The position numbers and the translations under genes were made by a program. A stretch of 64,000 nucleotides of DNA, from assembly GCF_019457615.1 (NCBI RefSeq), contig NZ_CP080414.1, forward strand, positions 3,793,501 to 3,857,500, written 5' to 3'. The DNA comes from Shewanella zhangzhouensis. GTDB taxonomy: Bacteria; Pseudomonadota; Gammaproteobacteria; Enterobacterales; Shewanellaceae. Below, one piece after another: positions 34,261 through 43,011 of this stretch (its first letter is position 1; the number at the start of each line of letters is the position of its first letter). The notes beneath the pieces were generated by a model. That model did no database searches, was not told the DNA's origin, and saw nothing but the letters and a program-made list of their open reading frames with translations.

Positions 34261-35331
34261 ATGAAAAGCGCTTTACTCTATTTAGGCAAAGCCGTGCTCT
34301 TTGGCTTAGTGATGGCCGTCGTGTTTCTTCTCGCGCAAAACTACCTGGGTAACGACCATGGCAACCTGTTCCGGGATCGTGGCAACGGTGGCAGCGAACT
34401 TTCCTTTGCCAAGGCCGTCAGACGCGCAGCACCCGCTGTCGCCAACATATACAACATCAGCATAGATCAACGCCAACCGCTCAACAGTGGCGCGCTCCAG
34501 GGGCTGGGCTCAGGGGTGATCATCAGCAAGGAAGGCTACATCCTCACCAACTACCACGTTATCAAGAAGGCAGATGAAATTGTCATCGCCCTGCAGGATG
34601 GTCGTCGTTTCAGCGCCGAAGTTGTTGGGTCGGATCCGGAAACCGACTTGAGTGTACTCAAGATTGAAGGGGACAAATTGCCTGTGGTGCCACTTAACCT
34701 CACCACCCCACCCCAGGTGGGTGACGTGGTGCTGGCCATCGGCAATCCCTATAACCTGGGTCAAACCATTACCCAGGGCATCATCAGTGCCACAGGCCGT
34801 AACGGTTTGAGTTCCGGTTATCAGGACTTTTTGCAGACCGATGCGGCCATTAACGCAGGCAACTCTGGTGGCGCCCTGATTGATACCAATGGCGATGTGA
34901 TAGGCATCAATACCGCCGCCTACCAAATAGGTGGTGAAGGCGGTGGGCACGGCATCAGCTTTGCAATTCCCATCCGCCTCGCCTACTCCATCATGGGCAA
35001 ACTCATCGAACACGGCCGCGTGATCCGTGGCGCCCTGGGGATTTCCGGTGAGGCGCTGACGCCCTTTATGGCACAGGTGCTGAAAATGCAGGAAGTGCGC
35101 GGCGTACTGGTAACGGGTGTCGATCGCAATGGCCCGGCAGCGAATGCCCAAATGCAGCCGAGGGATGTGATTATCGAGTATGGTGGTGAAAGTGTAGTCA
35201 GTGCTGAAATGCTGATGGACCGCATTGCCGAAACCAAACCCGGTACTGAGGTGGAGATGACCATCATTCGCCAGGGCAAGGCTTACACCTTACCCGTGAT
35301 CATCGGCGAGAAGGCGACCGAGTATAACTAA
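34261..35331 (+). CDS. degS: site-1 protease DegS, sigma-E stress sensor
   Basis: DegS senses unfolded outer-membrane porins and cuts the anti-sigma factor RseA to start sigma-E release. The 356-residue product has an N-terminal anchor (VLFGLVMAVVFLLAQNYLG). The protease domain has His in LTNYHVIKKAD near 99, Asp in PETDLSVLKI near 128 and Ser in NAGNSGGALID near 203. A single PDZ domain occupies about 255-350. Anchor plus one PDZ separates it from DegQ. The start is at 34261, after the degQ terminator. Confidence 0.96.
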   Translation: MKSALLYLGKAVLFGLVMAVVFLLAQNYLGNDHGNLFRDRGNGGSELSFAKAVRRAAPAVANIYNISIDQRQPLNSGALQGLGSGVIISKEGYILTNYHVIKKADEIVIALQDGRRFSAEVVGSDPETDLSVLKIEGDKLPVVPLNLTTPPQVGDVVLAIGNPYNLGQTITQGIISATGRNGLSSGYQDFLQTDAAINAGNSGGALIDTNGDVIGINTAAYQIGGEGGGHGISFAIPIRLAYSIMGKLIEHGRVIRGALGISGEALTPFMAQVLKMQEVRGVLVTGVDRNGPAANAQMQPRDVIIEYGGESVVSAEMLMDRIAETKPGTEVEMTIIRQGKAYTLPVIIGEKATEYN

Positions 35332-35356
35332 CCGCAGGATAGTAAACCTCAGACAG

Positions 35357-35384
35357 AAATCCCGGCCAGTGACCGGGATTTTTT
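35357..35384 (+). terminator. rho-independent terminator of degS
   Basis: AATCCCGG and CCGGGATT around a seven-base loop, followed by a T-run of six. It is 26 bases beyond the degS stop. Confidence 0.88.
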
Positions 35385-35449
35385 ATCTTATCAATACGTG
35401 AGCACAATACACGTACATTAGCACGCCAACTAGGATGCTCTGCCGGAGC

Positions 35450-35623
35450 TCAAGGCTCCTTTGACGGGCTGGCAACATCCACCAGCCTGACCCAGAAAGC
35501 CATTTCCAGGCACACTCCCAGTGCTACCAATACCATGGATGGCAGCGTGGCACCGGCGAGATAGCTCAGCAGCGCCGCAACCAATAAGAGTGCCGGTACC
35601 GCCCACCTTGCGATTTTCATCAT
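35450..35623 (-). CDS. 57-residue predicted two-segment membrane protein
   Basis: This short frame encodes 57 residues, starting at tandem ATG codons (35623 and 35620) with CAGGGAA just upstream. The sequence has two hydrophobic segments, VPALLLVAALLSYLAGATL and MVLVALGVCLEMAFWV, a basic start (MMKIARW) and a short polar tail ending VASPSKEP. I do not recognise the family. It lies between the convergent degS and the murA terminator. The frame is preferred over an overlapping 88-codon frame with many Cys and Gly, which looks like a shadow. Confidence 0.6.
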   Translation of the reverse strand: MMKIARWAVPALLLVAALLSYLAGATLPSMVLVALGVCLEMAFWVRLVDVASPSKEP

Positions 35624-35666
35624 TTCCCTGACTCCGACAAAAACAAATATGCAACCATCCTATAAC

Positions 35667-35694
35667 AAAAAAACCGCCGGTCAAGGCGGTTTTC
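35667..35694 (-). terminator. rho-independent terminator of the mla-murA operon
   Basis: AAAACCGCC, six-base loop, GGCGGTTTT; on the minus strand it ends in a T-run of seven, about 20 bases after the murA stop. Confidence 0.9.
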
Positions 35695-35712
35695 ATTGCT
35701 TAAAGATGAAGC

Positions 35713-36969
35713 TTACTTCACCCGAACGACCTTGCCACCCAAGCCTTCGAACTTGGTCTCAATGTGCTCGTAGCCACGATCCAGGTGATAGATACGGTCT
35801 ACCAGTGTAGTACCATCAGCCATTAAACCGGCAATCACCAGGCTTGCAGAGGCACGCAAATCGGTAGCCATGACTTGGGCACCACTCAAGCGCTCAACAC
35901 CGTGTACTATGCAGGTGTGACCTTCCAGCTCCATATTGGCGCCCATACGCATCAGCTCAGGCACGTGCATAAAGCGGTTTTCGAAGATGGTCTCTGTGAT
36001 AGTGCCAGTACCTTCGGCCAGGCAGTTGAGTACACAAAACTGCGCCTGCATGTCGGTAGGAAACGCCGGATAAGGTGCGGTTTTAATGTTGACCGCTTTG
36101 GGGCGTTTACCATGCATGTCCAGCTCAATCCAATCATCGCCGGTGTTGATGTCGGCGCCTGCATCTTCGAGCTTGGCGAGCACTGACTCAAGGGAAGATG
36201 GGTCAGCATTTTCGCAGCGGATTCGACCACGGGTCACTGCGGCGGCCACCAGGAAGGTACCGGTTTCGATACGATCGGGCATCACACGGTAATCACATCC
36301 ATTCAAACGCTCAACGCCGGTGATTTTGAGCGTGGCGGTGCCGATACCACTGATTTGAGCGCCCATGGCCACCAGACAGTTGGCAAGGTCGATAACCTCA
36401 GGCTCACGAGCCGCGTTTTCAATCACGGTCACGCCATCAGCCAGGGCTGCAGCCATCAGCAGGTTTTCGGTAGCGCCCACGCTCACCATATCCATAAAGA
36501 TATGGGCGCCCTTGAGACGACCGTCTACCCGAGCCTTGATATAACCCTCTTTGACCTCGATTTTGGCACCCATCTGTTCCAGACCATGCAGATGCAAGTT
36601 CACCGGACGAGCACCAATGGCGCAGCCACCTGGTAGAGACACATCGGCAGTACCGAAGCGGGCAAGCAGTGGGCCCAAAATCAAAATTGAAGCGCGCATG
36701 GTTTTCACCAACTCGTAGGGCGCAACGAAATGATCGATACGCGACGAGTCAATGGTGATGTGATCGCCATCCTGAGTGACTTCAGCCCCCAGGCAACGCA
36801 GCAGCTTACAGCTGGTATCCACGTCGCGCAGGCTTGGCACATTGGTCAAAACAAATGGGGACTCGGCCAGTACCCCTGCCATCAAAATAGGCAGCGCGGC
36901 ATTTTTGGCACCGGAAATAACCACAGTCCCGGCAAGAGGACCGCCAGACTGAATAGAAAGCTTATCCAC
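35713..36969 (-). CDS. murA: UDP-N-acetylglucosamine 1-carboxyvinyltransferase
   Basis: MurA transfers enolpyruvate from PEP to UDP-GlcNAc, the first committed step of peptidoglycan synthesis and the target of fosfomycin. The 418-residue length is standard. N-terminal SGAKNAALPILMA, the active-site Cys in LPGGCAIGARPVNLH near residue 115, and C-terminal ATDLRASASLVIAGL with RIYHLDRGYEHIE are present. The Cys is intact, so normal fosfomycin sensitivity at this site is expected. It follows ibaG in the mla operon. Confidence 0.98.
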   Translation of the reverse strand: MDKLSIQSGGPLAGTVVISGAKNAALPILMAGVLAESPFVLTNVPSLRDVDTSCKLLRCLGAEVTQDGDHITIDSSRIDHFVAPYELVKTMRASILILGPLLARFGTADVSLPGGCAIGARPVNLHLHGLEQMGAKIEVKEGYIKARVDGRLKGAHIFMDMVSVGATENLLMAAALADGVTVIENAAREPEVIDLANCLVAMGAQISGIGTATLKITGVERLNGCDYRVMPDRIETGTFLVAAAVTRGRIRCENADPSSLESVLAKLEDAGADINTGDDWIELDMHGKRPKAVNIKTAPYPAFPTDMQAQFCVLNCLAEGTGTITETIFENRFMHVPELMRMGANMELEGHTCIVHGVERLSGAQVMATDLRASASLVIAGLMADGTTLVDRIYHLDRGYEHIETKFEGLGGKVVRVK

Positions 36970-36983
36970 GATATCTCTCTTGC

Positions 36984-37241
36984 TTAGAGCGGCATGTTGA
37001 AGATTTTTTCACGCTTCCATTGGGTTGGCGTGAAGGTTTTGATGCTGAGTGCATGCAGGGCACCGCTGGTGATTTGATCCATCAGGGGAGCGTAAATAGC
37101 CTGCTGCTGTTTGATTCGGCTCATGCCGTCAAAACACTCACCTACCGCCACGACCTGATAGTGGCTGCCATCGGAAGTCACATGCACTTCCTCAAGACCC
37201 AAAGCCTGGGTCAAAATCTCTTCAATCTGTTTGCAATCCAT
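36984..37241 (-). CDS. ibaG: BolA-family protein IbaG
   Basis: IbaG (YrbA) is a BolA-type protein that works with monothiol glutaredoxin and iron-sulfur clusters, linked to acid stress and envelope in E. coli and Vibrio. The 85-residue product has the BolA pattern VHVTSDGSHYQVVAVGECFDG, written VHVTSDGSHYQV and AVGECFDGMSR, followed by QAIYAPLMDQI and HALSIKTFTP. It lies between mlaB and murA in the conserved order. Confidence 0.94.
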   Translation of the reverse strand: MDCKQIEEILTQALGLEEVHVTSDGSHYQVVAVGECFDGMSRIKQQQAIYAPLMDQITSGALHALSIKTFTPTQWKREKIFNMPL

Positions 37242-37264
37242 GAATGAACTGAACCTTAGTTGCG

Positions 37265-37555
37265 CTAGGCTTCTTCCACGAAGAAGGCTTCTAAATCATA
37301 AAGGGCGATGAGTTTACCAAGCTGAGACGATGGAGACATCATGGTAATACTCTGGCCACGGCTATGGGCACGTTGCCATAATTCCAGCAAAAATGCGACA
37401 CCGGCACTGTCACTGTAGGACAATTGCCGCAAATCCAAACAGGATGTGTCCGCTGGCACTAAAGTGGCGACCTCCGGCCACAGCTGTTTGACGACGGCCG
37501 CATCCAAACGACCGGCCACCGCCAGCGTGTTCCCTTGCTGGGTCAGGGTAATCAA
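37265..37555 (-). CDS. mlaB: phospholipid transport STAS-domain protein MlaB
   Basis: MlaB is the small STAS-domain subunit of the MlaFEDB inner-membrane complex. The 96-residue product has the STAS signature CLDLRQLSYSDSAGVAFLLEL with the SDSAG loop near residue 50 (written in two parts CLDLRQL and SYSDSAGVAFLLEL). Its start overlaps the mlaC stop by four bases (ATGA). Confidence 0.93.
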   Translation of the reverse strand: MITLTQQGNTLAVAGRLDAAVVKQLWPEVATLVPADTSCLDLRQLSYSDSAGVAFLLELWQRAHSRGQSITMMSPSSQLGKLIALYDLEAFFVEEA

Positions 37556-38190
37556 TTGGCTGCCGCCTTGGTGCCCTTGGACACAGATGTGGCAGCCTTT
37601 TCGTTAAGCATCACTATCACCTGCTCTATGCCTTTTTGGCGAATAAGCCCGGTGATTTCTGACTGTTTGGACTGCAGCAGGCTCACCCCTTCGGCCACCA
37701 GGTCGAAGGCTTTCCAGCTGTCGTCTTTGAGGCGACGGGCCTTGAACAGCAGCTTGATGGGCGGACGGCCCGACTCAATGATGCGCACATTCACGTCCAC
37801 AATCTTCTCGTCTTTGAAGTCCACTGCCGGAGCATATTCCACCGTTTGATTGGTGTATTCGGTAAACGCCTGGGCGTAAGTCGTCACCAGATAACCTTCG
37901 AAGGCCTCAACGAAGCGGCTGCGCTCATCTTCGGTGGTCTCTTTAATATACTGCCCCAGTACCTTGTAAGATGCATATTTGGTATCCACATAAGGCATCA
38001 GTTCTTCGCGCACTATCACCTTGAGATGATTGGCATCGGCATCGATTTTGGCCTTGTCGGCATGGAAACGTTTGAAGGTTTTGTCAGCCACCACCTGGAT
38101 CATGTCGTAGGGGTTTTTGTTGTCCACGACTTCTGCCTGCACCTGAATACAGAAGAGGCTGACAATTAACGTGAGTACTGCTCTAAACAT
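37552..38190 (-). CDS. mlaC: periplasmic phospholipid-binding protein MlaC
   Basis: MlaC shuttles phospholipids between the outer-membrane MlaA complex and MlaFEDB. The 212-residue product has a signal peptide (LIVSLFCIQVQA) and the MlaC/Ttg2 pattern: NPYDMIQVVADKTF, EELMPYVDTKYASYKVLG, FVEAFEGYLVTTYAQAF and WKAFDLVAEGVSLLQSKQ. Length is normal. It follows mlaD by 14 bases. Confidence 0.96.
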   Translation of the reverse strand: MFRAVLTLIVSLFCIQVQAEVVDNKNPYDMIQVVADKTFKRFHADKAKIDADANHLKVIVREELMPYVDTKYASYKVLGQYIKETTEDERSRFVEAFEGYLVTTYAQAFTEYTNQTVEYAPAVDFKDEKIVDVNVRIIESGRPPIKLLFKARRLKDDSWKAFDLVAEGVSLLQSKQSEITGLIRQKGIEQVIVMLNEKAATSVSKGTKAAAN

Positions 38191-38204
38191 CGTGATTCTC
38201 CCGA

Positions 38205-38675
38205 TTAATCCTTGGAACCCATGCTGTAAAGGAACTGGCCTATCAGATCTTCCAGAACCAGTGCCGATTTGGTGTCGGCAATACGGTCACCGTCTTTCAA
38301 CATGGCAATATCGTCATCCACAAACCCGGGGGTTAATCCCAGGAATTGTTCACCCAGCAAGCCGGAGGTGAGGATAGATAAGCTGCTGGTTTCCGGAAAA
38401 TTGCGATAGCGGCCGTCCATTGACAGGCTGACCACGGCAACCAGCCGCTCGGGGTCGAGTTCAATCTTACTGACCCGTCCCACTACCACACCACCAACTT
38501 TCACCGGTGAGCGCACCTTCAGACCGCCCACATTGGCAAATCTGGCATAGAGGGTGTAGCTGCTATTCCCTGCCTGCACCTCAACATTGGCCACCTTAAA
38601 GACCAACACCAAAAAGGCGGCGATGCCCGCAAGCAGGAACAGACCAACCCAAATCTCAACTTTCCGTGACAACAT
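38205..38675 (-). CDS. mlaD: phospholipid transport MCE protein MlaD
   Basis: MlaD is the membrane-anchored, hexamer-forming MCE subunit of the Mla transporter. The 156-residue product has one N-terminal membrane segment (VGLFLLAGIAAFLVLVF) and one MCE domain (YTLYARFANVGGLKVRSPVK near residue 42, ILTSGLLGEQFLGL near 105). It is 40 bases downstream of mlaE. Confidence 0.96.
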   Translation of the reverse strand: MLSRKVEIWVGLFLLAGIAAFLVLVFKVANVEVQAGNSSYTLYARFANVGGLKVRSPVKVGGVVVGRVSKIELDPERLVAVVSLSMDGRYRNFPETSSLSILTSGLLGEQFLGLTPGFVDDDIAMLKDGDRIADTKSALVLEDLIGQFLYSMGSKD

Positions 38676-38715
38676 GCTAAAGTTTCACTCCTTGCAGCAA
38701 GCTGAACGCCTGGCA

Positions 38716-39498
38716 TTAGCCAAACATGAGGGCGGTCAGCAAAAAATCCAATGCCAATACGGCAAGACTCGATTGCACCACAGTAGACGTAGTGGCCTTA
38801 CTGATCCCTTCCGGGTTCGGCACCACTTCATAACCGCGGTAAAGGGCAATCCAGGTCACCACCACGGCAAACACCAGGCTTTTAATCAAACAGTTTACTA
38901 TGTCCTGACGCCACTCAACCGATGCCTGCAAAATCGACCAGAAGGCACCATTGTCGATGCCTTTCCACTCCACACCCACGATATGACCGCCCCAAATACC
39001 CACAGCGGTAAACATCAGCGCCAAAAGCGGCATGCTGATCACACCGGCCCAGAATCGGGGCGCGATAATTTGCCGCAGTGGATCAACAGCCATCATTTCG
39101 AGGCTTGAGAGCTGCTCAGTGCTCTTCATCAGGCCAATCTCAGCGGTCAGCGCCGACCCCGCCCGTCCGGCAAACAGCAGTGCCGTGACCACAGGCCCCA
39201 GCTCCCGCAGCAAACTGAGCGCGACCATGGGGCCCAGGCTTTCTTCGGTGCCAAAATCCACCAGAATGGTGTACCCCTGCAGCGCCAGCACCATGCCAAT
39301 AAAGAGGCCTGATACCAAAATAATGATCAGCGACTGCACACCAACCACATAAAGCTGCTTAATCAGCAGCGGAAAACCTTTTCGGGGTTTTGGGACGGAA
39401 AAGATGGCGCCCCACAACATCACGCCCGCCCGGCCCATGCCGGCCACCTGATTTATGGCGCCACGCCCCAGGCGTGCAACTGCGTCAATTAACGCCAC
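38716..39498 (-). CDS. mlaE: phospholipid ABC transporter permease MlaE
   Basis: MlaE is the permease of the Mla phospholipid system. The 260-residue product has about five or six membrane segments (e.g. LIIILVSGLFIGMVLALQGY, SMPLLALMFTAVGIWGGHIV) and the family core GPVVTALLFAGRAGSALTAEIG, given as PVVTALLFAGRAGSA and LTAEIGLMKSTEQ. Its start overlaps the end of mlaF by 14 bases. Confidence 0.96.
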   Translation of the reverse strand: MALIDAVARLGRGAINQVAGMGRAGVMLWGAIFSVPKPRKGFPLLIKQLYVVGVQSLIIILVSGLFIGMVLALQGYTILVDFGTEESLGPMVALSLLRELGPVVTALLFAGRAGSALTAEIGLMKSTEQLSSLEMMAVDPLRQIIAPRFWAGVISMPLLALMFTAVGIWGGHIVGVEWKGIDNGAFWSILQASVEWRQDIVNCLIKSLVFAVVVTWIALYRGYEVVPNPEGISKATTSTVVQSSLAVLALDFLLTALMFG

Positions 39499-40297
39499 CG
39501 GCTAACTCCTTCATATAATCGTTGGCAGGATAATGAAAAGGCACAGGGCCATCGGGCTCGCCACCGATAAACTGCCGCAATCTGGGGTCATGGGATGCCT
39601 TGAGTTCTGCCGGAGTGCCTTGAGCGATAATGCGCTTTTCCGCAATCACATAGACATAGTCAGCAATGCCCAGCACCTCCCCCACGTCGTGGGACACCAC
39701 TACAGAGGTCAGATTCAGGGCATCGGACAGCTCACGGATGAGCTTAACCAGCACCCCCATGGAAATGGGATCCTGGCCGGCAAAGGGTTCATCGTACATC
39801 ACCATTTCCGGCTCGAGGGCAATGGCCCGTGCCAAGGCAACCCTGCGCTGCATACCGCCCGAGAGTTCGCTTGGCATTAACATGGCCGCGCCCCTGAGGC
39901 CCACGGCTTCGAGTTTCATCAGCACGATACGGCGAATAATGGCTTCATCCAGCCCTGAGTGTTCCCGCAGCGCAAAGGCGATGTTGTCGAACACATTCAT
40001 GTCGGTAAAGAGGGCGCCACTTTGGAACAACATGCTCATACGTTTACGCAGCTCAAAGAGTTCACTTCGGCTGATATCGTGAATATTCACGCCGTCAAAC
40101 AAGACCTCACCGTGATCCGGCACCAATTGCCCGGCCATCAGCTTCAACAGGGTAGTTTTGCCAATGCCGCTGGGGCCCATGATGGCAGTCACCTTCCCCT
40201 TGGGAATAGACAGGCTGATATCTTCATAGATGACACGTTCGCCGCGGCTGAAACCCAAATTGCGGATTTCGACCAATACGTCGGACTCATGATTCAT
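39485..40297 (-). CDS. mlaF: phospholipid ABC transporter ATP-binding protein MlaF
   Basis: MlaF is the ATPase subunit of MlaFEDB. Walker A is IMGPSGIGKTTLLKL near residue 40, the signature LSGGMQRRVALARA near 145, Walker B MVMYDEPFAGQDP near 167 and the switch His in VVSHDVGEV near 200. I chose the ATG at 40297 (270 residues), which has AGGGA six bases upstream; the frame is open to 40345. It is the first gene of the minus-strand mla operon and divergent from yrbG. Confidence 0.95.
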   Translation of the reverse strand: MNHESDVLVEIRNLGFSRGERVIYEDISLSIPKGKVTAIMGPSGIGKTTLLKLMAGQLVPDHGEVLFDGVNIHDISRSELFELRKRMSMLFQSGALFTDMNVFDNIAFALREHSGLDEAIIRRIVLMKLEAVGLRGAAMLMPSELSGGMQRRVALARAIALEPEMVMYDEPFAGQDPISMGVLVKLIRELSDALNLTSVVVSHDVGEVLGIADYVYVIAEKRIIAQGTPAELKASHDPRLRQFIGGEPDGPVPFHYPANDYMKELAGGVN

Positions 40298-40479
40298 TGT
40301 GGATCCCTGCGCTTGAGATGAAGTGACATTCGGCCATCCTGGCACCAGTTTGAAGAGGGCAAATTGTACGGAATTGCCGGGATTGGGACAACCGCTTACA
40401 CACTTCCCGCCCCTGATACTTTTAATTTGCCCGATTTCCAGCGAAAATGCGCCTTGGTATTCATGGATTTTGTCAATAA

Positions 40480-41442
40480 ATGTTACTCAACATCTTAATG
40501 CTTGTTGCGGGTCTGGCGGTTTTGGTATGGAGCGCCGACAAATTTGTTTACGGCGCCGCGGCCTTCGCCCGAAATCTGGGCCTGCCCCCTATGCTCATTG
40601 GTCTGACAATTGTTGCCATGGGCAGTTCCGCCCCTGAAATGTTTGTGGCCGCCACCGCCTCTATGGATGGCATGCGCGATACCGCTGTGGGCAACGTTTT
40701 GGGCTCCAACGTCGCCAACATCACCCTGATTTTGGGCTTAACTGCCATGATTGGCGCCATTGCCGTCAGCTCACAAACCCTCAAGCGGGAAATTCCCATG
40801 ATGCTGGCTGCCACGGCGCTGGCAGGTTATTTCCTCCATGATGGTATGCTCACCCGCACCGAGGGTTGGGTACTCATGGGCGCTTTTTTACTGCTGATGC
40901 TGTATCTCATCTGGCACGCCCTGACCAACAAGGACCCCGACCCCCTGGCGGCTGAAGCCGATGAAGAGATCCCCAAAGATGTCCCTACTTCCAAGGCACT
41001 GATTTGGCTGGTTGTGGGCATAATACTTTTGCCGCTGTCTGCAGATTGGATGGTGGATGGCGCAGTAGGCATCGCAAAATACTACGGCCTGTCGGACCTG
41101 ATTATCGGCCTGACGATTATCGCCGTGGGTACCAGTCTGCCTGAGCTTGCTGCCTGTGTGGCCAGTGCACTGAAAAAAGAAGATGACCTGGCAATTGGCA
41201 ACATTGTTGGTTCAAACATGTTCAACATCCTGGCTGTTCTCGCGCTGCCCGGCATCATCGCCCCAGGCGTAGTCGATGCCCAGGCCGTCAGCCGCGACCT
41301 TTACATGGTAATAGCCACAAGCATAGCGTTGGCGCTCTTTGTGCTTTTAAGCGGCAAAGACCGCGAACTCAAACGCTGGCACGGCGGTTTATTCCTGGTG
41401 ATATTTATCGGTTATCAGTACGTGCTGTTCCAGGCACACTGA
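40480..41442 (+). CDS. yrbG: calcium/sodium antiporter YrbG
   Basis: YrbG belongs to the CaCA cation/Ca2+ exchanger family in the inner membrane. The 320-residue product has about ten membrane segments and the two inverted alpha repeats: MGSSAPEMFVAATASMDG with GNVLGSNVANITLILGL near 50-85, and VGTSLPELAACVASALKKE with GNIVGSNMFNILAVLAL near 205-250. No function in E. coli is firmly established. It begins the kds-lpt cluster, divergent from mlaF. Confidence 0.95.
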   Translation: MLLNILMLVAGLAVLVWSADKFVYGAAAFARNLGLPPMLIGLTIVAMGSSAPEMFVAATASMDGMRDTAVGNVLGSNVANITLILGLTAMIGAIAVSSQTLKREIPMMLAATALAGYFLHDGMLTRTEGWVLMGAFLLLMLYLIWHALTNKDPDPLAAEADEEIPKDVPTSKALIWLVVGIILLPLSADWMVDGAVGIAKYYGLSDLIIGLTIIAVGTSLPELAACVASALKKEDDLAIGNIVGSNMFNILAVLALPGIIAPGVVDAQAVSRDLYMVIATSIALALFVLLSGKDRELKRWHGGLFLVIFIGYQYVLFQAH

Positions 41443-41485
41443 CCCTGATCTGTCGGTTTAAACCGGCACAGACAGAGAGACAGAT

Positions 41486-42463
41486 ATGGTAGACAGAAAG
41501 CAACTGCGCCAATGGGGCAGCAAGGTTATCGACATCGAAAAAGCAGCACTGGACAACCTGTACCAGTTTGTCGACAGTGATGCCTTCGCCGACGCCTGCG
41601 AGCTTATCCTGCGCTGCACCGGCAAGGTTATCGTGATGGGCATGGGCAAATCCGGCCACATTGGCAACAAGATTTCCGCCACCCTGGCCAGTACCGGCAC
41701 CCCGGCGTTTTTTGTGCATCCGGGGGAAGCAAGCCACGGCGATTTGGGCGTGCTCAGCGACAACGACATAGTGCTGGCCATCTCCAACTCCGGTGAGTCC
41801 AGTGAAATACTCACCCTGATGCCCGTGATTAAACGCCGTGGTATTCCTATCATCTCCATGACAGGCAAGCCTGAGTCCACCATGGCCAAGCATTCGCTTT
41901 TGCACCTGTGTATCAAGGTGCCGGAAGAAGCCTGCCCCCTGGGGCTGGCACCGACATCATCCACCACGGCGACCCTGGTGATGGGGGATGCCCTGGCAGT
42001 TGCACTGCTGCAGGCCAAAGGTTTCACCAAGGACGATTTTGCCATGTCACATCCCGGTGGCGCTCTGGGCCGCAAGTTGCTGCTGCATGTCAGTGATGTC
42101 ATGCATAAAGGGGACGAGCTGCCACTGGTGCATGACGATATTTGCATTACCGATGCCCTGTATGAAATCTCCAAGAAAGGCCTGGGGATGACGGCGATAG
42201 TGAATGCTTCAGGTGCCCTGGAAGGCATCTTTACCGACGGTGACCTGCGCCGGGTGATTGATGCGCAGATTAACCTGCGTCAAACCAGTATTGCCGATGT
42301 GATGACCCGCAATTGCATCACCATTGGTGAGCACATGCTGGCTGCCGAAGCTCTTAAACTCATGGATGAAAAAAATATCAACGGCCTGATTGTGATTGAC
42401 ACCCAGCGACGCCCAATCGGCGCGCTCAACATGCTGGACATGGTTAAAGCAGGGGTTATCTGA
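41486..42463 (+). CDS. kdsD: arabinose-5-phosphate isomerase KdsD
   Basis: KdsD converts ribulose-5-phosphate to arabinose-5-phosphate, the first step of Kdo synthesis for LPS. The 325-residue product has an SIS domain (MGMGKSGHIGNKISATLAST near residue 53, AISNSGESSEI near 102, TSSTTATLVMGDALAVALL near 152) and two CBS domains in the C-terminal third (VMHKGDELPLV, VMTRNCITIGEH). Its stop overlaps the kdsC start (TGATG). Confidence 0.96.
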   Translation: MVDRKQLRQWGSKVIDIEKAALDNLYQFVDSDAFADACELILRCTGKVIVMGMGKSGHIGNKISATLASTGTPAFFVHPGEASHGDLGVLSDNDIVLAISNSGESSEILTLMPVIKRRGIPIISMTGKPESTMAKHSLLHLCIKVPEEACPLGLAPTSSTTATLVMGDALAVALLQAKGFTKDDFAMSHPGGALGRKLLLHVSDVMHKGDELPLVHDDICITDALYEISKKGLGMTAIVNASGALEGIFTDGDLRRVIDAQINLRQTSIADVMTRNCITIGEHMLAAEALKLMDEKNINGLIVIDTQRRPIGALNMLDMVKAGVI

Positions 42464-43011
42464 TGCACCAAGGACTCTACGGCCCCATTGATGATGCCAT
42501 CTGGAACAAGGCCAAAGGTATCAAGCTGCTCATTTGTGACGTAGATGGGGTCTTCTCCGATGGCCGCATTTACCTTGGCAATCAGGGGGAAGAGCTGAAG
42601 GCATTTCATACCCGTGACGGCTATGGCGTTAAAGCCCTCCAGGGTGCGGGTATCGCGGTGGCTGTGATCACCGGGCGCAAATCCCAGATTGTGGAACACC
42701 GCATGACGGCCCTCGGGGTCGCCCATATCTATCAGGGCGTTGATAACAAGTTCGTGCCTTATGAAGAGTTACTTGGCCTCTATGGCGTCAATGGGGCCGA
42801 AGTGGCATACATTGGTGATGACATGGTGGATTTACCTGTGATGAAAGCAGTGGGACTCGGGGTTTGTGTCGCCGATGGTCATCCCTTTGTTCGCCAACAC
42901 GCCGACATGGTCACTACGCTACCCGGTGGGCATGGAGCCCTCAGAGAACTCGCCGATCTCTTGCTGATTAGCCAGGATAAGTTCGATTCGGCCCACGGGA
43001 TGAGCGTATGA
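42463..43011 (+). CDS. kdsC: 3-deoxy-manno-octulosonate-8-phosphatase KdsC
   Basis: KdsC removes phosphate from Kdo-8-phosphate. The 182-residue HAD protein has the nucleophile motif LLICDVDGVFSDGRIYL near residue 20, VITGRKSQIVEHRM near 66, and YIGDDMVDLPVMKAVGLG near 112. It has no cap domain, as usual for this type. The start overlaps the kdsD stop and the stop overlaps the lptC start by four bases. Confidence 0.97.
   Translation: MHQGLYGPIDDAIWNKAKGIKLLICDVDGVFSDGRIYLGNQGEELKAFHTRDGYGVKALQGAGIAVAVITGRKSQIVEHRMTALGVAHIYQGVDNKFVPYEELLGLYGVNGAEVAYIGDDMVDLPVMKAVGLGVCVADGHPFVRQHADMVTTLPGGHGALRELADLLLISQDKFDSAHGMSV

Noticed and set aside
35430..35696. An 88-codon minus-strand frame rich in Gly and Cys
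   Set aside because: It runs through the murA terminator; the overlapping 57-codon frame has a better start and a sensible membrane-protein sequence.
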